Program-made: the position numbers and the translations under genes
The notes under the pieces: generated by a model
The model's database searches: none
What the model was told of the DNA's origin: nothing
The model's input: only the letters and a program-made list of their open reading frames with translations
Assembly (NCBI GenBank): GCA_934045075.1
Contig: OW203722.1
Coordinates: 26,565,226 to 26,629,225 of the forward strand
Reading direction: 5' to 3'
Source: Yponomeuta sedellus
Lineage: Eukaryota > Arthropoda > Insecta > Lepidoptera > Yponomeutidae
Length of the DNA: 64,000 nt
Part shown: positions 22,928-34,489 of the stretch, one piece after another
Layout: each line of letters opens with the position of its first letter
Numbering within the stretch: position 1 is the first letter of the stretch

Positions 22928-23458
22928 CTGCAACCGAGGCGCTGTAGTGTATCCCGACGCTTAACGATATATCGAGACGTCTCGGCGGCGAGTGTCGATA
23001 CGAAAACTTTTGTTTTTAACAATGTTTGTAAACTAAGTGACAGTTATAAGACTATTAAGGATTTTTACTAAAGTTATTGAATAGTGTGTGAGTATCGCCG
23101 GGAAAACCGGTCGCAGTCGCAGTGTCGTGTTCTTACTTTAATTAAACGAACGTTACAATAGAAGCCTATCTTAGAAGAATGTATTTTTATATACTAATCA
23201 AAATAAAGTACCTACATTATTTAACTGTTGATCAAGAACGGCATACTTCTTTCATATTTTTTCATGGTTCATCGATTTACTAGGATTTTGTAACTCATCC
23301 AAATGGTGCTAACTAGGAATTAGGCCCGAGTATTTCCACACATCTTAATTGTCACAAATATATTATAAAGTACACAAAAAGGCATAGGTGTAATAGAATG
23401 TCATTGGTAATATATTTGAGACTATAACTGGACAGGTTATAAAACGCGGCGCACTGAC

Positions 23459-23625
23459 CTCGTACTTGGGCAGGTAGCGCGAGGAGCCGCGCACGTGCCG
23501 CTTGCGCACGAAGAAGAGCAGGTCGTCGCAGTCGATGGCGCGCTCGGCCGCCGCCGGGAACAGGAAGTGGCGCACGAACAGGTCCGTCCAGTACGTCGTG
23601 CCCTGAAGCACCACGAAGCCCGACT
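23459..23625 (-). CDS. KIAA0930: KIAA0930-like exon 2
   Basis: Codes for 56 residues beginning ESGFVVLQG and containing WTDLFVRHFLF and IDCDDLLFFVRKR. The acceptor reads cccgcag|AG and the donor GAG|gtcagt. It is GC-rich against AT-rich introns. The long frames on the other strand and in the other two minus frames here are shadows. Confidence 0.9.
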
Positions 23626-24837
23626 CTGCGGGCAAGGCGCGTCTCTCTCACAGCCTGTTCGTGTGTGCTTCCCTTCCACTCGCTGGAACTCGCTACGTGT
23701 GTACGAACCCGTGTTCTACTGTCGCCCGTGTACATTTATAATTGGTTGTTGTCGAGCGCGTAAACTTGAAAGTGCCTTTCGACGCAGGTCTCGCCGGAGA
23801 CCGACTCCTGAGCGCGTGGCGTCACTAGTTCGTAGTAGATGATCAAAACATTGCCATTAGCGTATGCCCTCGGAGGTGGAATCTGTTATTTATTGATCTT
23901 ATGCTTTGCATTATTTTCTGAGATCTTAATTAGATATAACTGAACAAAGTTATCTATTGGGAAAATTAGATAAGTGATAGAGTTACGTTAAAGAGAAGTA
24001 ACTGTGATACTTCACAATGAATAGAATATTTTGTGGGAATTCATTAACTTTGACACAAAACTTATCTATTTGTTACATGTCTAATTTTACTGTAAATACT
24101 TGCATTTTTATAAATTAAAGAAAATTGTATGTAGGCCAGAACTATGTCTAGATTATATTAACTGTTTTTAAATTTGTTTGAGCACTGTCCCTGCTCAGTT
24201 GCGGGCGAATCTCATTGTGTGTGAGCTGTAGGTATATTGCTTCTGTGTACCATCGCCTAAGTATCACCTGTAAAAACATGTACATTTATGTCCGAGGAAG
24301 AACATAATTTGTATTGTATTAAAAACATTGGATTTTGTACCAATTAATAATAACTTGTATGTGACATGTGTAATAGATGTTTCAAATTATCTACTGTAAC
24401 ACAAAATAATATATCTTAAACTTTGGAATAAAGTTCTTTGCTTTACTTCAATTCCATTGATATGCATAACCAGGTGTAAATGTGATGTTTGCTTTACATG
24501 TGTTCTGTGATTTTAAAAGTAAGTAGTCAGGCGGTCACATATATTCAAACAATTTCCTTAAGCCTGCACTCTGAATGAAGTGAGGCTACTAAACACTAAC
24601 ATAAACTGTATTTTTAAAGTCAGAATCTGTTTCATTTGTTCACTTAATTGTTTATTGCTACTGCGACTTGCTACACCAGCTATTTATAAAATGTTCATAT
24701 GTGAATGTTCAACCAAGAATTGGATTCCACTTAATATTTTAGTAAACTTCTTGTCAATGTAATACAAGTAAGCCAGCCATAAGCAAGTTCCCTTGCTCTC
24801 AATCAATTTATGCCGACTGAGACAATATTATATTAGT

Positions 24838-24945
24838 ATTGGTCTTTACGCCGAGGCCTGTGGGTGATGACCTCACACTCGAGCTGGTCCACATTCCGAG
24901 AGTCGCGTTTTCTGTGACACTGACACATGAAACTTAATTCATATG
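24838..24945. other. Isolated GC-rich, coding-like patch of unknown nature
   Basis: A stretch of about 100 bp stands out from AT-rich surroundings. The plus strand is open for about 30 codons (with GDDLTLELVHIPRV) to a TAA. The minus strand is open for about 27 codons (with VDQLECEVITHRPRRK) to a TAA and has an acceptor-like tcacag before it. I do not recognise either. It may be an exon, a pseudogene scrap or chance. Confidence 0.3.
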
Positions 24946-27345
24946 TATAGCTTTACTGTAGCAAATACGTGCAACACAATATGCTGTTGTAAATGGAAGT
25001 TACATACATTAAATGTTTATAAATTATATCTTGTTGGTTGTTTCTTAAAACCTTTTTTTTAGTAGGTGTACAAGTTAAAAATAATTATGTACTACACCAT
25101 GGTTTGATCAAAGGTCAATGACCTGAATATAACTCTTGTTCGTATTCAACATGTCTACGACACAAATAGTACACAGCTCATACCTTGGTCTGCTGTTGTC
25201 TGAACCAATTAGTTTTGCAGAATTTCTGTGCTACTATATCTCTTGCAGATCTATCTACCTAACCAACCCGCTATAGGCTGCAACTAAAGGGTAAATGTTG
25301 CCAGGTTGCAATATTTTTAATCATTAGTAGAGGTAATTCGGCATTAGGGCGGGTGGCGTATTATATAAAAACAGGACAAATTCCTAGAGGAGAAATTCCA
25401 GTACAATCTGCTAGCTTATAATAATATTTATGAAGCCTTTATATATATGTCCAATTTGTATTATTCCGCGTTGTACTCGTACAAACGGCGTCGTCCGTTT
25501 ATAAAGGGTCCGTTTTGAAATATGCCGAAGGCAAAATGTACCTAAATAATCTTGCGACCCTATGTCTATGATAAAAAACGGGTTTGACAAATCAGATTTA
25601 TTTTTGAACTAAAACTTTCGTAAGCACAACACATTGTAGTGTGAGACGAGCAACCGACGACGCGAGCTCCGTCTCTGCTCACCATGATTAAGCTCTGCGA
25701 ATCGGAGCGAAACCTGGTCGGACTTTTCCGATATAACAACCCGTAAGTAAATCCGGACTAAAAGTCTACAGATTTATTTTAGCAATCAGGTTTTAGTAGA
25801 AGTAACATAATACTTCTATTTGAAAAGATTTTCAATATTTTTCAATGCCACAAAACCACCACTCAAAGCCATTTCTTATTTTGATTAGCAGCGCCGCGCG
25901 TGGAAAAAAAGGAACTAAATAAATACTTCAATTTGCCGTCATCTTATAAATGATGTGGCATATTATATAGTGACAAGACTACTTACATTTTGCCTTTGGC
26001 ATTTCGAAACAACGAGCGTTTATAAACAGACATCGCCGTTTGTAAAAATAATACAAATTGCCTGCGACACATGCCACTGCAGGGCACATGCCTCTCAAAG
26101 AGAGAGATTGGGCTTAATTGCACCACGCATGCCCACTGCGAATTGGCAATTTCTGCTTACTTACTGTAATTAAAATGTATGGGACACTAATGGGACCGTG
26201 TTACATAGAAACATTCCAACCCACAAGTTAGTGTGCGTTTCGACTGCTCGGCCACGGCGTATTTTCATAAAAAGTTATACTTATGCCAAGTTTTTGTAAA
26301 AAATTGTCAAAGTCGATTCCCAAAACCGTGAATTTGTCAAAACAATGGTTTAAAAGATTTGAACGCGGCCGCGCCATCGAATCGCGGAGATCTTTAACAC
26401 TAAGAGACTTCAAATTTAGGTGTACAACAAATTGAATATGTAAAAATATAGATAAAAATTCTACGATTACATTTCAGGACGACAGATCGAAAATCACGCA
26501 ATCCCTAATACCAATATCGCCAAATCGCAAAAACACCAATACCTCGCTAAAAATGCGTTGCAGAGGTTTGAAATAACTTGTAAAACCTGGGTATATCTGA
26601 ATATGACACAGAGATTACACTACATCAATCGAGTTCTAGTTTTATGGCGCTATGGGACTAACCCCCCAAAGCGCGCAGGGGATGGGAGGGCAATGCCTAA
26701 ATTTGAGCCTCGTTTTAGATGCTATGCTCATATTTTGAAATGGGACACCTTGCTTAACTTGTAATATTCATTAAGTTGCAGTCTCTGTGTAACTTGGAAT
26801 AAAAACACCTTGATATGCATAATAGGTAATAGAAAAAATTTACAATCTACAGTACCAATCCATAGTCGCATCGTGCTTTAGAAAAAGATACTCGGCTACC
26901 TTCGGCTTTGTAGAGCGTCATCTCTGTTCCGGTATCTATTAAGATCTGCTAAATAAAACTACTTTAATTTTTTTTTAGAAAACAAAACAAAAAGAAAACA
27001 TGTAGCTATAAGACAACATAATTATATATATACCTATATATAAATATATATAACTATATTTTTTATTTCCAACCAAATAACAAAATACAAAAAACGTCGC
27101 ATCTCGCTCTTGAATCTTCTTATAATAATTACTGCCATACTTAATTTTTTTTTTACTTTCTTTCACGAAATTATAGGGTCGGGTTTATAAATAAGCTACC
27201 TCAATCTGGAGAAACTGAACATATGGAGGGGTTCAGTAGGCTATACTGAAGCCCCTGTATCGATTTTGGCTGCCGGAGACGAGTAGATATTTTTTTATGG
27301 CTTTTACAAAAAACTTCGGATAAATAGGTAAAACGAAACGTTTCT

Positions 27346-27652
27346 GAGTGCTTAGTGCGAGTTTGACAGATCCAATCGAATAACTTTACTACCGCGTTAA
27401 TCGAGCATTGAGTAGTGAGTATGAGTAAGTTAACCGTTCGAACTGACAAAACGCTGTCACAGTACAACTCGCACTCGCGTTTATTCGTGTTTTGGCTGGT
27501 AAACGTGTTCACTTCTCAACGTAAACCATTACAACTCGCACTCAGCAATTTTAATTTCCATACTTGTCGCTAGGTGGCGCTTCCTCGATGCCATAGAAAT
27601 ATGAGTTTACGTTAACGCGATCGAGTAGTTAAAAAACTCGCACTAAGCACTC
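27346..27652. mobile_element. MITE with perfect 19-bp inverted termini
   Basis: gagtgcttagtgcgagttt (27346-27364) is repeated inverted at 27634-27652. The interior of about 270 bp is non-coding and itself contains cgcactc-type short inverted motifs. Confidence 0.55.
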
Positions 27653-30084
27653 TGCTCAAAATAGCTTGTCACTGAACGAAATACCGTCACCCACCATAGA
27701 CATCTCTGTCAAAATGCACGGAACGAAACGTTAAGCCGTCAAGCGTCACGACAATGTAATGGAAAAATAGAACTATGTACGACAAGGCTGTATGGTTATA
27801 AACCTTTGCCTGCTTTGACAAGCGAATGAAACAAAAAAAAAAGACAAAGTGACATTTTATTCCGTTCCGTTCACAGAACAATTAAATCAATAGAAGAAAC
27901 GATGGTCACGTGACAGCGTACATGCCTAATTGTCAAAACGATACCTTGATGCCCTGAGTAAGAGTCCAAATTAAGATGGTATTGTAACTTACAATAGTGG
28001 CAACACTCTGAATGTTTTCAAATTTAGTCGGGTTATCGCAAGTGTAAAATCTGTGAAGACGTCGTCGGATTCTTTTAGAAAATTGAAATAACTAAAACAT
28101 TTTGGTGCAAACAACTTACCCTGGGATATTGTACGATAAATGCACAATGAGGTGAAAAGTGCGTGGTTGCGGCAGGTCATATAAGAAACAAAGAAAACGC
28201 AGTTTATAATATGAACTTCCAAAGGTGAGTACCTAAAACCTATATTTTCTCGCGTAAAAGGACCGAGGAATGAAATATCACTTTGAAAATAAACTTCCTA
28301 ACGACTCGGTAACCAAAATTACCGTAATTGTAGCTTCTAGAACCCTTCTACGCCCTAAAATTAGGAAAATAAACCAATCCATTTGTAGGTTGTACTAGTG
28401 ATGACAAAAGCATGGTCGATGAAAATTCGCCATAGTAGTAGTATAGTCGATACTTGTTCATTACTCCTTCTTAGTACTTAATCCATTGTTTATTCTTGTT
28501 CAAGTTTTCCCAAATTGGACGCAATAGCATGCTAAAACGCAGAAATAAAAAGCAGGACAGAAACGACTGTAAACTGCGCACAAGGCACTTTAGACCCGAG
28601 TGATTTGAACGAAGAAACTTATTGTGAACACGCCTGAAGGAAGTTGTGGTGCCCACCTTACTCCAGTAAAAATTGAAGTAATGGTAAGAAAGTTAAACAT
28701 TTGTTACATAATATTTATCGCTACCTTTTCATATACACTTATGACATGTTTTTACAAAATAGGATGCTCCAAGGAGTTTATTTTGATTTCAAGCATAACG
28801 AGAATAACTATGAAAGTTTACAAAATATTTTTTTCACCATACTTCCTTAGTAGTCTTCTACATCCAGACAGTGTACCAGGCACCACAGCGTCCGAGTGGT
28901 GCCTTTATCCATTTAATAATTTATCTTTATTTCAGTATTTCTAAATCATATTAAATAAACAGTGTGATGTGAGAATTGATAATATAAAAAAACAGGCCCT
29001 AAATTCCCACATCACGATGTTGCTTATATTAAGACTTCTACGAGTAAAAAATTGGTTTTCTAAACCCCATCAGCTGTTTTATGTTTGTCCTGAATTTAAA
29101 TCGTACCCAACAATAATACAAACTACCATAAACTTTCCCACAAAAAAACCATCTCTCCAACAGTGTAAATCATAGATAGATGGATTAAGAAAGGTTGAAA
29201 GGTAAAAATAAAATGTTAAATGAATGAACATCAAAGCTGTTAGTTTCACAATTAATAAATTGTGTGGTGATCACCTTATTGCAAAAAATATCTGACACAT
29301 AGATGCAAATTGTACCTTACTTCAAAGTATGTAATTACTTATCAGGATCAGTCAATAATGGAATATTTTATTATTTAAGTAGCTCTCTTTTGTAGGTATG
29401 CCTTTATTAAGTTTCTTTTTGTTTTCAGGTCAGTACAGAACATGGAAACTGAGCAAAAATGTCTGTTATCTGCCAATGCCACGGTCATATTCTTCTTTCT
29501 TGATCAAATTTACTGAAGACTGACGTAGTGTAGTCATCCGTTCGAAAATTCCTTCGTTGATGACCAGCCCTATCTATTGTCTAAAATCTGTCAACGAAAC
29601 TTATTTAAATATCAGCATTCCTCACATGACACATTAAATTACTGCGTGCATCGAATTACTGAATTATTACTTGCAATATAATATTGTGATTATTAAATAA
29701 GGTTTGCTGGCAACTTTTAGCGACAGATTGCGGCTGAAGATGGATTTACCTAATCAATATTAGCAATAGTATTTTCCTTTTCGAATTTTATTGCAAGATA
29801 AACATGAGTATTAAGTTTTGATAACTTTTTCAATTAACTTATATTTAATACAAGGTCCTAGCTCGATCTGTATGTTAACTAAATGTGAGGAAGAAACGTA
29901 ACGTCAATCTAATACGTCGTCACGGATTTTTTTCTGAAGCATAGGCCTTCAGCAAGAAATTCGAGACAGAGTATTATGTTGAAGTTGACGAATATAATTA
30001 TAAATAAGCAATTTTGTGTGAAAAAGTGTCGCTTTTTAAATTATTGTTACGTTTTTTGATAAAACATGATTGAAAACTTGTATA

Positions 30085-30160
30085 CAATACAATTTATTTT
30101 AATTTATTACATTGCTTAAGATAAGAACATTATTTATTGTACACCAGGAAAAAAACAAAC
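30085..30160 (-). mobile_element. LINE 3'-end fragment
   Basis: On the minus strand it reads cctggtgtacaataaataat, the same terminal block seen at 62530-62650 (gtacaataaagagta). Only the tail is present. Confidence 0.45.
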
Positions 30161-31118
30161 AAAACATCATTACAAAGATACATTACAATTAATTCAAGAG
30201 TCTTCATTTTTCAACGTTTTTATCGACATCGATGGAGAGTTAGGCCCATCCCTAGTCGGTAGCGTTTGACAGTAGGGCATGTACGCACCTTGAAATCGGT
30301 GCATTGATAAACGTAGTGCCATCTCTTTTTTTCTTATGGAAGGTTGGTTAGCGAAAGCAGGACAGCATTACTGTCAAAGGTTTCTGCTAAGTTACTGCTA
30401 CCCCTTGGTTCCGTTGCTTTCGAGTTTGCGTGAATGTGCTCTCCTGTGTTTTGCGATTTTTCGGACCCCTTTTTACGACCTTAGCTCTTTCACCGGACTG
30501 TTTGGATTGCTTCAACGTACGCCAATTGCATACTCAGTATGTTTAAATATAAAAATGCTTCCAGATAGCTTCAGTTTGCAAACCGAAATTAGGTTCGAAG
30601 TTTCGGGTGTTAGGTTTTTTTTTATATAAGAGGAAAAAGAAATGGGTCCAGAAGAATAAAATCATTCATACAACAAGATTTTGAGGTTAGGTTTACAGAA
30701 AATTCAACAATCATTTTCTCAAAACAAACTACGCATCTCCGGCAAGAATGGATTGCAGAGGGGGAGTCACCTTCCTCCCCCCTCCCCTCCCCCCCTAACC
30801 CCAAACCCCTATTGAGGTAGCTTATTTCTAAACTGCGCCCAAATTATTTACCTATTGTAAACAATTTCGCGAGACTCCGTGCATAGGTTTCCCACTTTTT
30901 ATTTGAGATGCCAAGAATAATTTTTAAATAGGGGTTTAGCAACTCTGTACGAGGGGGGATCAAAAAGTAGTGAGAACGACATACTCCTTAGTAATAAAAA
31001 ATAAATACTGGTAGGCATAGCTCAGATACATTTGTATTAATAAAGAAAAAATCTTCGATTCTCTTTTGTTTTTGCTTTTTTTGCTTTGTGTCGGAAAGTG
31101 TTCTCGCAAATGGAGAAA

Positions 31119-31166
31119 AACGAAGTGCGAGCCGTTATTAAATACAATAACGGCTCGCAATTCGTT
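31119..31166. repeat. Foldback duplication 1 (21-bp arms, 6-nt spacer)
   Basis: aacgaagtgcgagccgttat at 31119 onward is repeated inverted at 31146-31166 with one mismatch. It interrupts the mariner transposase after codon 12. Confidence 0.85.
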
Positions 31167-31402
31167 TAAAAAAAATAACGACGCAAGATATAGGTATACA
31201 GCGATTTGGAGGCAACATTAGGAGAGTGTGCTCCGCCGTATTCCTCTGTTGGATTCTCAATTTCGGGTAGGCAGAACGAACGAGCACGGAAGGCGAACAT
31301 CGTTGCGGTCTTCCATCGACGTCAGTCACCCAAGAAAATGTTGCGAAAGTCGAGAAAATAGTATTGAGCGATAGGAGAGTTTACATCCGATACGTAATTC
31401 AA

Positions 31403-31476
31403 GAAACGGGCATATCATAATTATGGAAGTATTCAATCCATATTGAATACTTCCATAATTATGATATGCCCGTTTC
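31403..31476. repeat. Foldback duplication 2 (perfect 35-bp arms, 4-nt spacer)
   Basis: The segment 31403-31437 is repeated as its exact reverse complement at 31442-31476 around ccat. In the mariner frame the right arm stands where about 15 codons of transposase should be. Confidence 0.92.
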
Positions 31477-32173
31477 AGAGAAAAGTCTCCGCAAGATGGG
31501 TGCCGAGAATGTTAACTGACAATCAGAAACAAAATCGAATTGACATTACGGAGACATTGTTGGACAAGTTTCAAGAAGATCCTAAAAACTTTTTGTCTCG
31601 TTTCGTAACAATGGACGAAACATGAGTAAATCATTTTGATCCAGACAAAACAGCAATCTTCGCAATGGAAACGGCCATCATCACAGAACCCGAAGAAGTT
31701 TCGTGCCGTGGCAAGGTTATGGCCTCAATATTTTGGGACTCAAAAAGATATTAATGATTGATTACCTGAAGCGTGGAACCACTATTACAGGCCAATATTA
31801 TGCAGCTTTAATTCCCAAGTTGAGGAAAGCCGTTTAAGAGGTTTACGCCTTAATTCGAACTCATCGGCGTTAAACACTTGACAATTCAAAGTTGCAGAGA
31901 GAAAGAGGCGGAACAATTGTAAGTACAGTTTGCGACAAGTTCAAACTTGTATCAACGTACACGACCGTTTGTCTTTGCATCTACGGTCTTTGCCTTTGAG
32001 TTTGACTATTTGACGCACAGTCCCGAACGAATTGGTTTGTTTAGTTACTCTTTCATTGGTATACAGATAAAAGTTTGTGTTAGTTATGAGCCCTAGAAAG
32101 TATAAATGTTTGACTATTGCTGAAAAGAAGAAATGAATCGAAAAAGTAGAGGAAGGTGAGAAGAAAACTGATG

Positions 32174-34189
32174 TTTTTTTTTTCTCCTTTATCTTGTCTG
32201 TTACGTGGCTATCTGTTTATAACAATGGGCCATTTTGTTGTCGGTTCAATATCTTTTTCGTCAGAGAAAATGCATCCAGTGAGCCTCTCTCATATGCTGC
32301 TGTCGAATCTAATCTTCAGGTTTGGGATACTGTGCCTCCTCAATCGCGTGAATTCTACACTTCCCCTGCCTTCGAGTTCGGCCACCAGTTCGTTGACGTG
32401 TTTCGTGAGCCTACTTTGGTATCTCTCGCTGTATTTTGCTATCTCTTGTCTGACTGTGTCGATTTTTAGGTCCATATGGATGTATTTGTTGCTTATAAAG
32501 TATGGAATGCCGAGCATTGTCCTGATTGTCTTGTTTTGGAATCTCTCCAATATTTCGAGATTGCTATTGCTGGCGGTACCCCAGAGCTGGATCCCGTAGG
32601 TCCAAATAGGTTTCAGTATGGTGTTATAGATTGTGATTTTACTAGTTGAGGATAGCTGTGATTTTGGTCCAGTCAGCCAGTACATGCTTCTTAGTTTATG
32701 GTCTAGTTGTTTGCGTTTGGTCCAAATGTGCGTTCGCCAGGTAAGCCTGCGGTCTAGGTGCATACCCAGGTATTTGGCAGTGTCGGCTTGGGGTATTTCC
32801 TTGTTGTAGAGCTTGACTGGTGGGCAGGTTTGCCTTCTTAGGGTGAATGTTACGTGAACCGATTTACTTTGGTTTGCTTTAATGCGCCATAAGTCCAGCC
32901 ATTTCTCGATCTGGGACAAGTGATCTTGCAGTTTTGCAGATGCAACGTGTGGCTGCTCATGGACAGAGAGGATCGCTCTGTCGTCTGCGTATGTCGCTGT
33001 TGTGGTTTCTACATGTGTCGGAAGATCAGCAGTGTATATTAGGTAGAGCATTGGCCCTAAGATACTGCGATGCCTAAGATGCTTTGTAAAATAAATTCAG
33101 GAGTCCCACAGGACTCCTGAATTTATTTTACAAAGCATCGAATTTCCTGTGTTGTGTTTAACTTCAAAGCATCTTGATTCTAGGTACGACTTTAATATAT
33201 TGTAGAAGGAGTGTGGGAGCGTCTTCTTTATTTTATATAGGAGTCCATCATGCCAAACTTTATCGAATGCCTGACCAATATCAAGGAAAACAGCAGAGCA
33301 ATACTGTTTTGTTTCGAGTGCTCGACCAATGATGTCAACAAGTCGATGGACTTGCTCTATGGTTCCATGATTTTCGCGAAATCCAAATTGGTGAGATGGA
33401 ATTACTTTGTGCAAGTGTTGTCGCATCCTTTTGAGTACTATTTTCTTAAGAAGCTTACCACATACGGACAGAAGGCTGATTGGTCGGTAGGAGCCAACTT
33501 CTTGAAGCTGTTTTCCTGGCTTGGGTATCATGATGACCTGCGCTATTTTCCATTGGCTAGAGAAAAGCTCTAATCTAAGAGAGGCATTGATTAGTATTGT
33601 CAGCATTAGCGTTCCTTTCCTAGGAAGTTGCTTCAATAGTGTGGCATCAATTAGAGCATACCCAGGCGATTTACCTTCTTGGAGCTTCATTACTTCCAGT
33701 CTAACCTCTGTTGGAGATGCACTTTTTGGTGGCATGCAGATTTGAAATGGACATTTTAGATATTCGTAGACTTCTTCGTCGTGTTCAGGGTATGTACTTT
33801 TGTGAGGGTTGAATACTGTCTGAAGGTGTTCTGAGTATACATTGGCTTTTTCTAGATCAGATCTCGCCCAAGAGCCACTATTCGACCTGATTGGTGGGAT
33901 TTGGTTGTTTGGTCTTCTAAGCTTTTTGGTAGCTTTCCATAGCGAGTAGTTGGTTAGGTGTGTCGGGGAAAGGTCAGCCGGTATCTTTGTATGTTATCAT
34001 CGTTCAGCTTCTTGATAGTTTGTTTCAGAGCTTCCAAGGCTCTGTTAAACGCCTTTTTATCCACGGGATAACGAGTCTTGTGCCAAATCTTTCTTAAACG
34101 TCTTCTCTCATTTACTTTATCCTTAATGTACCTAGAATATTGATAAGATTTATGTAGTGTGAGTCATTTGCTGCCTGGTGGATCAGTGA
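32174..34189 (-). mobile_element. Jockey-clade LINE 1, 5'-truncated
   Basis: The minus strand encodes reverse transcriptase in two frames. Residues from 33735 down include GKSPGYALID, SYRPISLLSV, HQFGFRENHGT and AVFLDIGQAFDKVWH. From 33051 down come [15 protein letters not shown] (YADD catalytic site) and the C-terminal [14 protein letters not shown] block. The 3' poly(A) is the T run at 32174. Imperfect 12-bp target copies (agaaaactgatg at 32162, agaaaagtgatg at 34190) flank it, so it inserted into the Tigger element. A foldback at 33078-33139 breaks the frame just before the expected PQGS motif. Confidence 0.88.
33078..33139. repeat. Foldback duplication 3 (perfect 29-bp arms, 4-nt spacer)
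   Basis: 33078-33106 is repeated as an exact reverse complement at 33111-33139 around caca, inside the Jockey reverse-transcriptase ORF. Confidence 0.93.
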
Positions 34190-34489
34190 GAAAAGTGATG
34201 TTGCAAAACCTTTGTCATTGTTATAGAATAGCAGTTATAAACAATCAATCAACATTTATTAATTCAAAGTTTTATTTATTTTATCTTATAAATTTTGAAC
34301 CATTTGATATTTCAAACACTTGATAATTCGTAATATTTTAAGAGTCCCTCAAGTTTCGAATTAAGGAGAGTCGACTGTATTTAGAATCACTGATAAATAT
34401 ATTTAACTACAGCAACTACAACCGTTGTTAGCAACTACAACCGCTAAATGTAACCTATGTTTTGGACACAATAAATTCATTCATTCCAC

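Larger units (their letters stand above)
22505..24440 (+). promoter_or_regulatory. Probable 3' UTR of the sphingomyelin-synthase-like gene with AATAAA signals
   Basis: Plus-strand AATAAA motifs occur at 23202-23207 and 24427-24432; the second ends an AT-rich UTR-like stretch. Use of the first would make the mRNA antisense to exon 3 of the KIAA0930-like gene. Use of the second would also cover exon 2. Which is used is not visible from sequence. Confidence 0.4.
24946..30940. other. Intron 1 of the KIAA0930-like gene, no gene recognised
   Basis: AT-rich sequence with a few repeats. A diverged palindromic block (gctctgcgaatcggagcgaaacc) at about 25690-25720 is related to 17993-18021 and to 20085-20110. 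A MITE lies at 27346-27652 and a LINE 3'-end fragment at about 30085-30160. Short frames have no family resemblance. Confidence 0.45.
30950..31835 (+). mobile_element. mariner transposon, degenerate, 3' end lost
   Basis: Starts after a TA with cgaggggggatcaaaaagta, a mariner-type terminus. The transposase begins at ATG 31110 (MEKNEVRAVIKY) and continues in broken frames: LGECAPPYS, RKVSARWVPRMLTDNQK, FQEDPKNFLSRFVTMDET with the first catalytic Asp, then NHFDPDK and FWDSK. Two foldback duplications (31119-31166, 31403-31476) interrupt it. The frame has several stops, so no active enzyme is made. The right end is replaced by a pogo/Tigger end at about 31835. Confidence 0.85.
31836..34378 (+). 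mobile_element. pogo/Tigger-type transposon split by a Jockey insertion
   Basis: The right end, ending ccttaattcg-type sequence and gagagtcgactg before TA at about 34378, matches inverted the left cgccttaattcgaactc near 31848. At 32086 a plus-strand frame begins MSPRKYKCLTIAEKKK, stops, and continues IEKVEEGEKKT, the CENP-B-like N-terminus of Tigger transposases. It resumes past the Jockey at about 34190 as KSDVAK. Only the N-terminus remains, so the copy is inactive. Confidence 0.7.
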
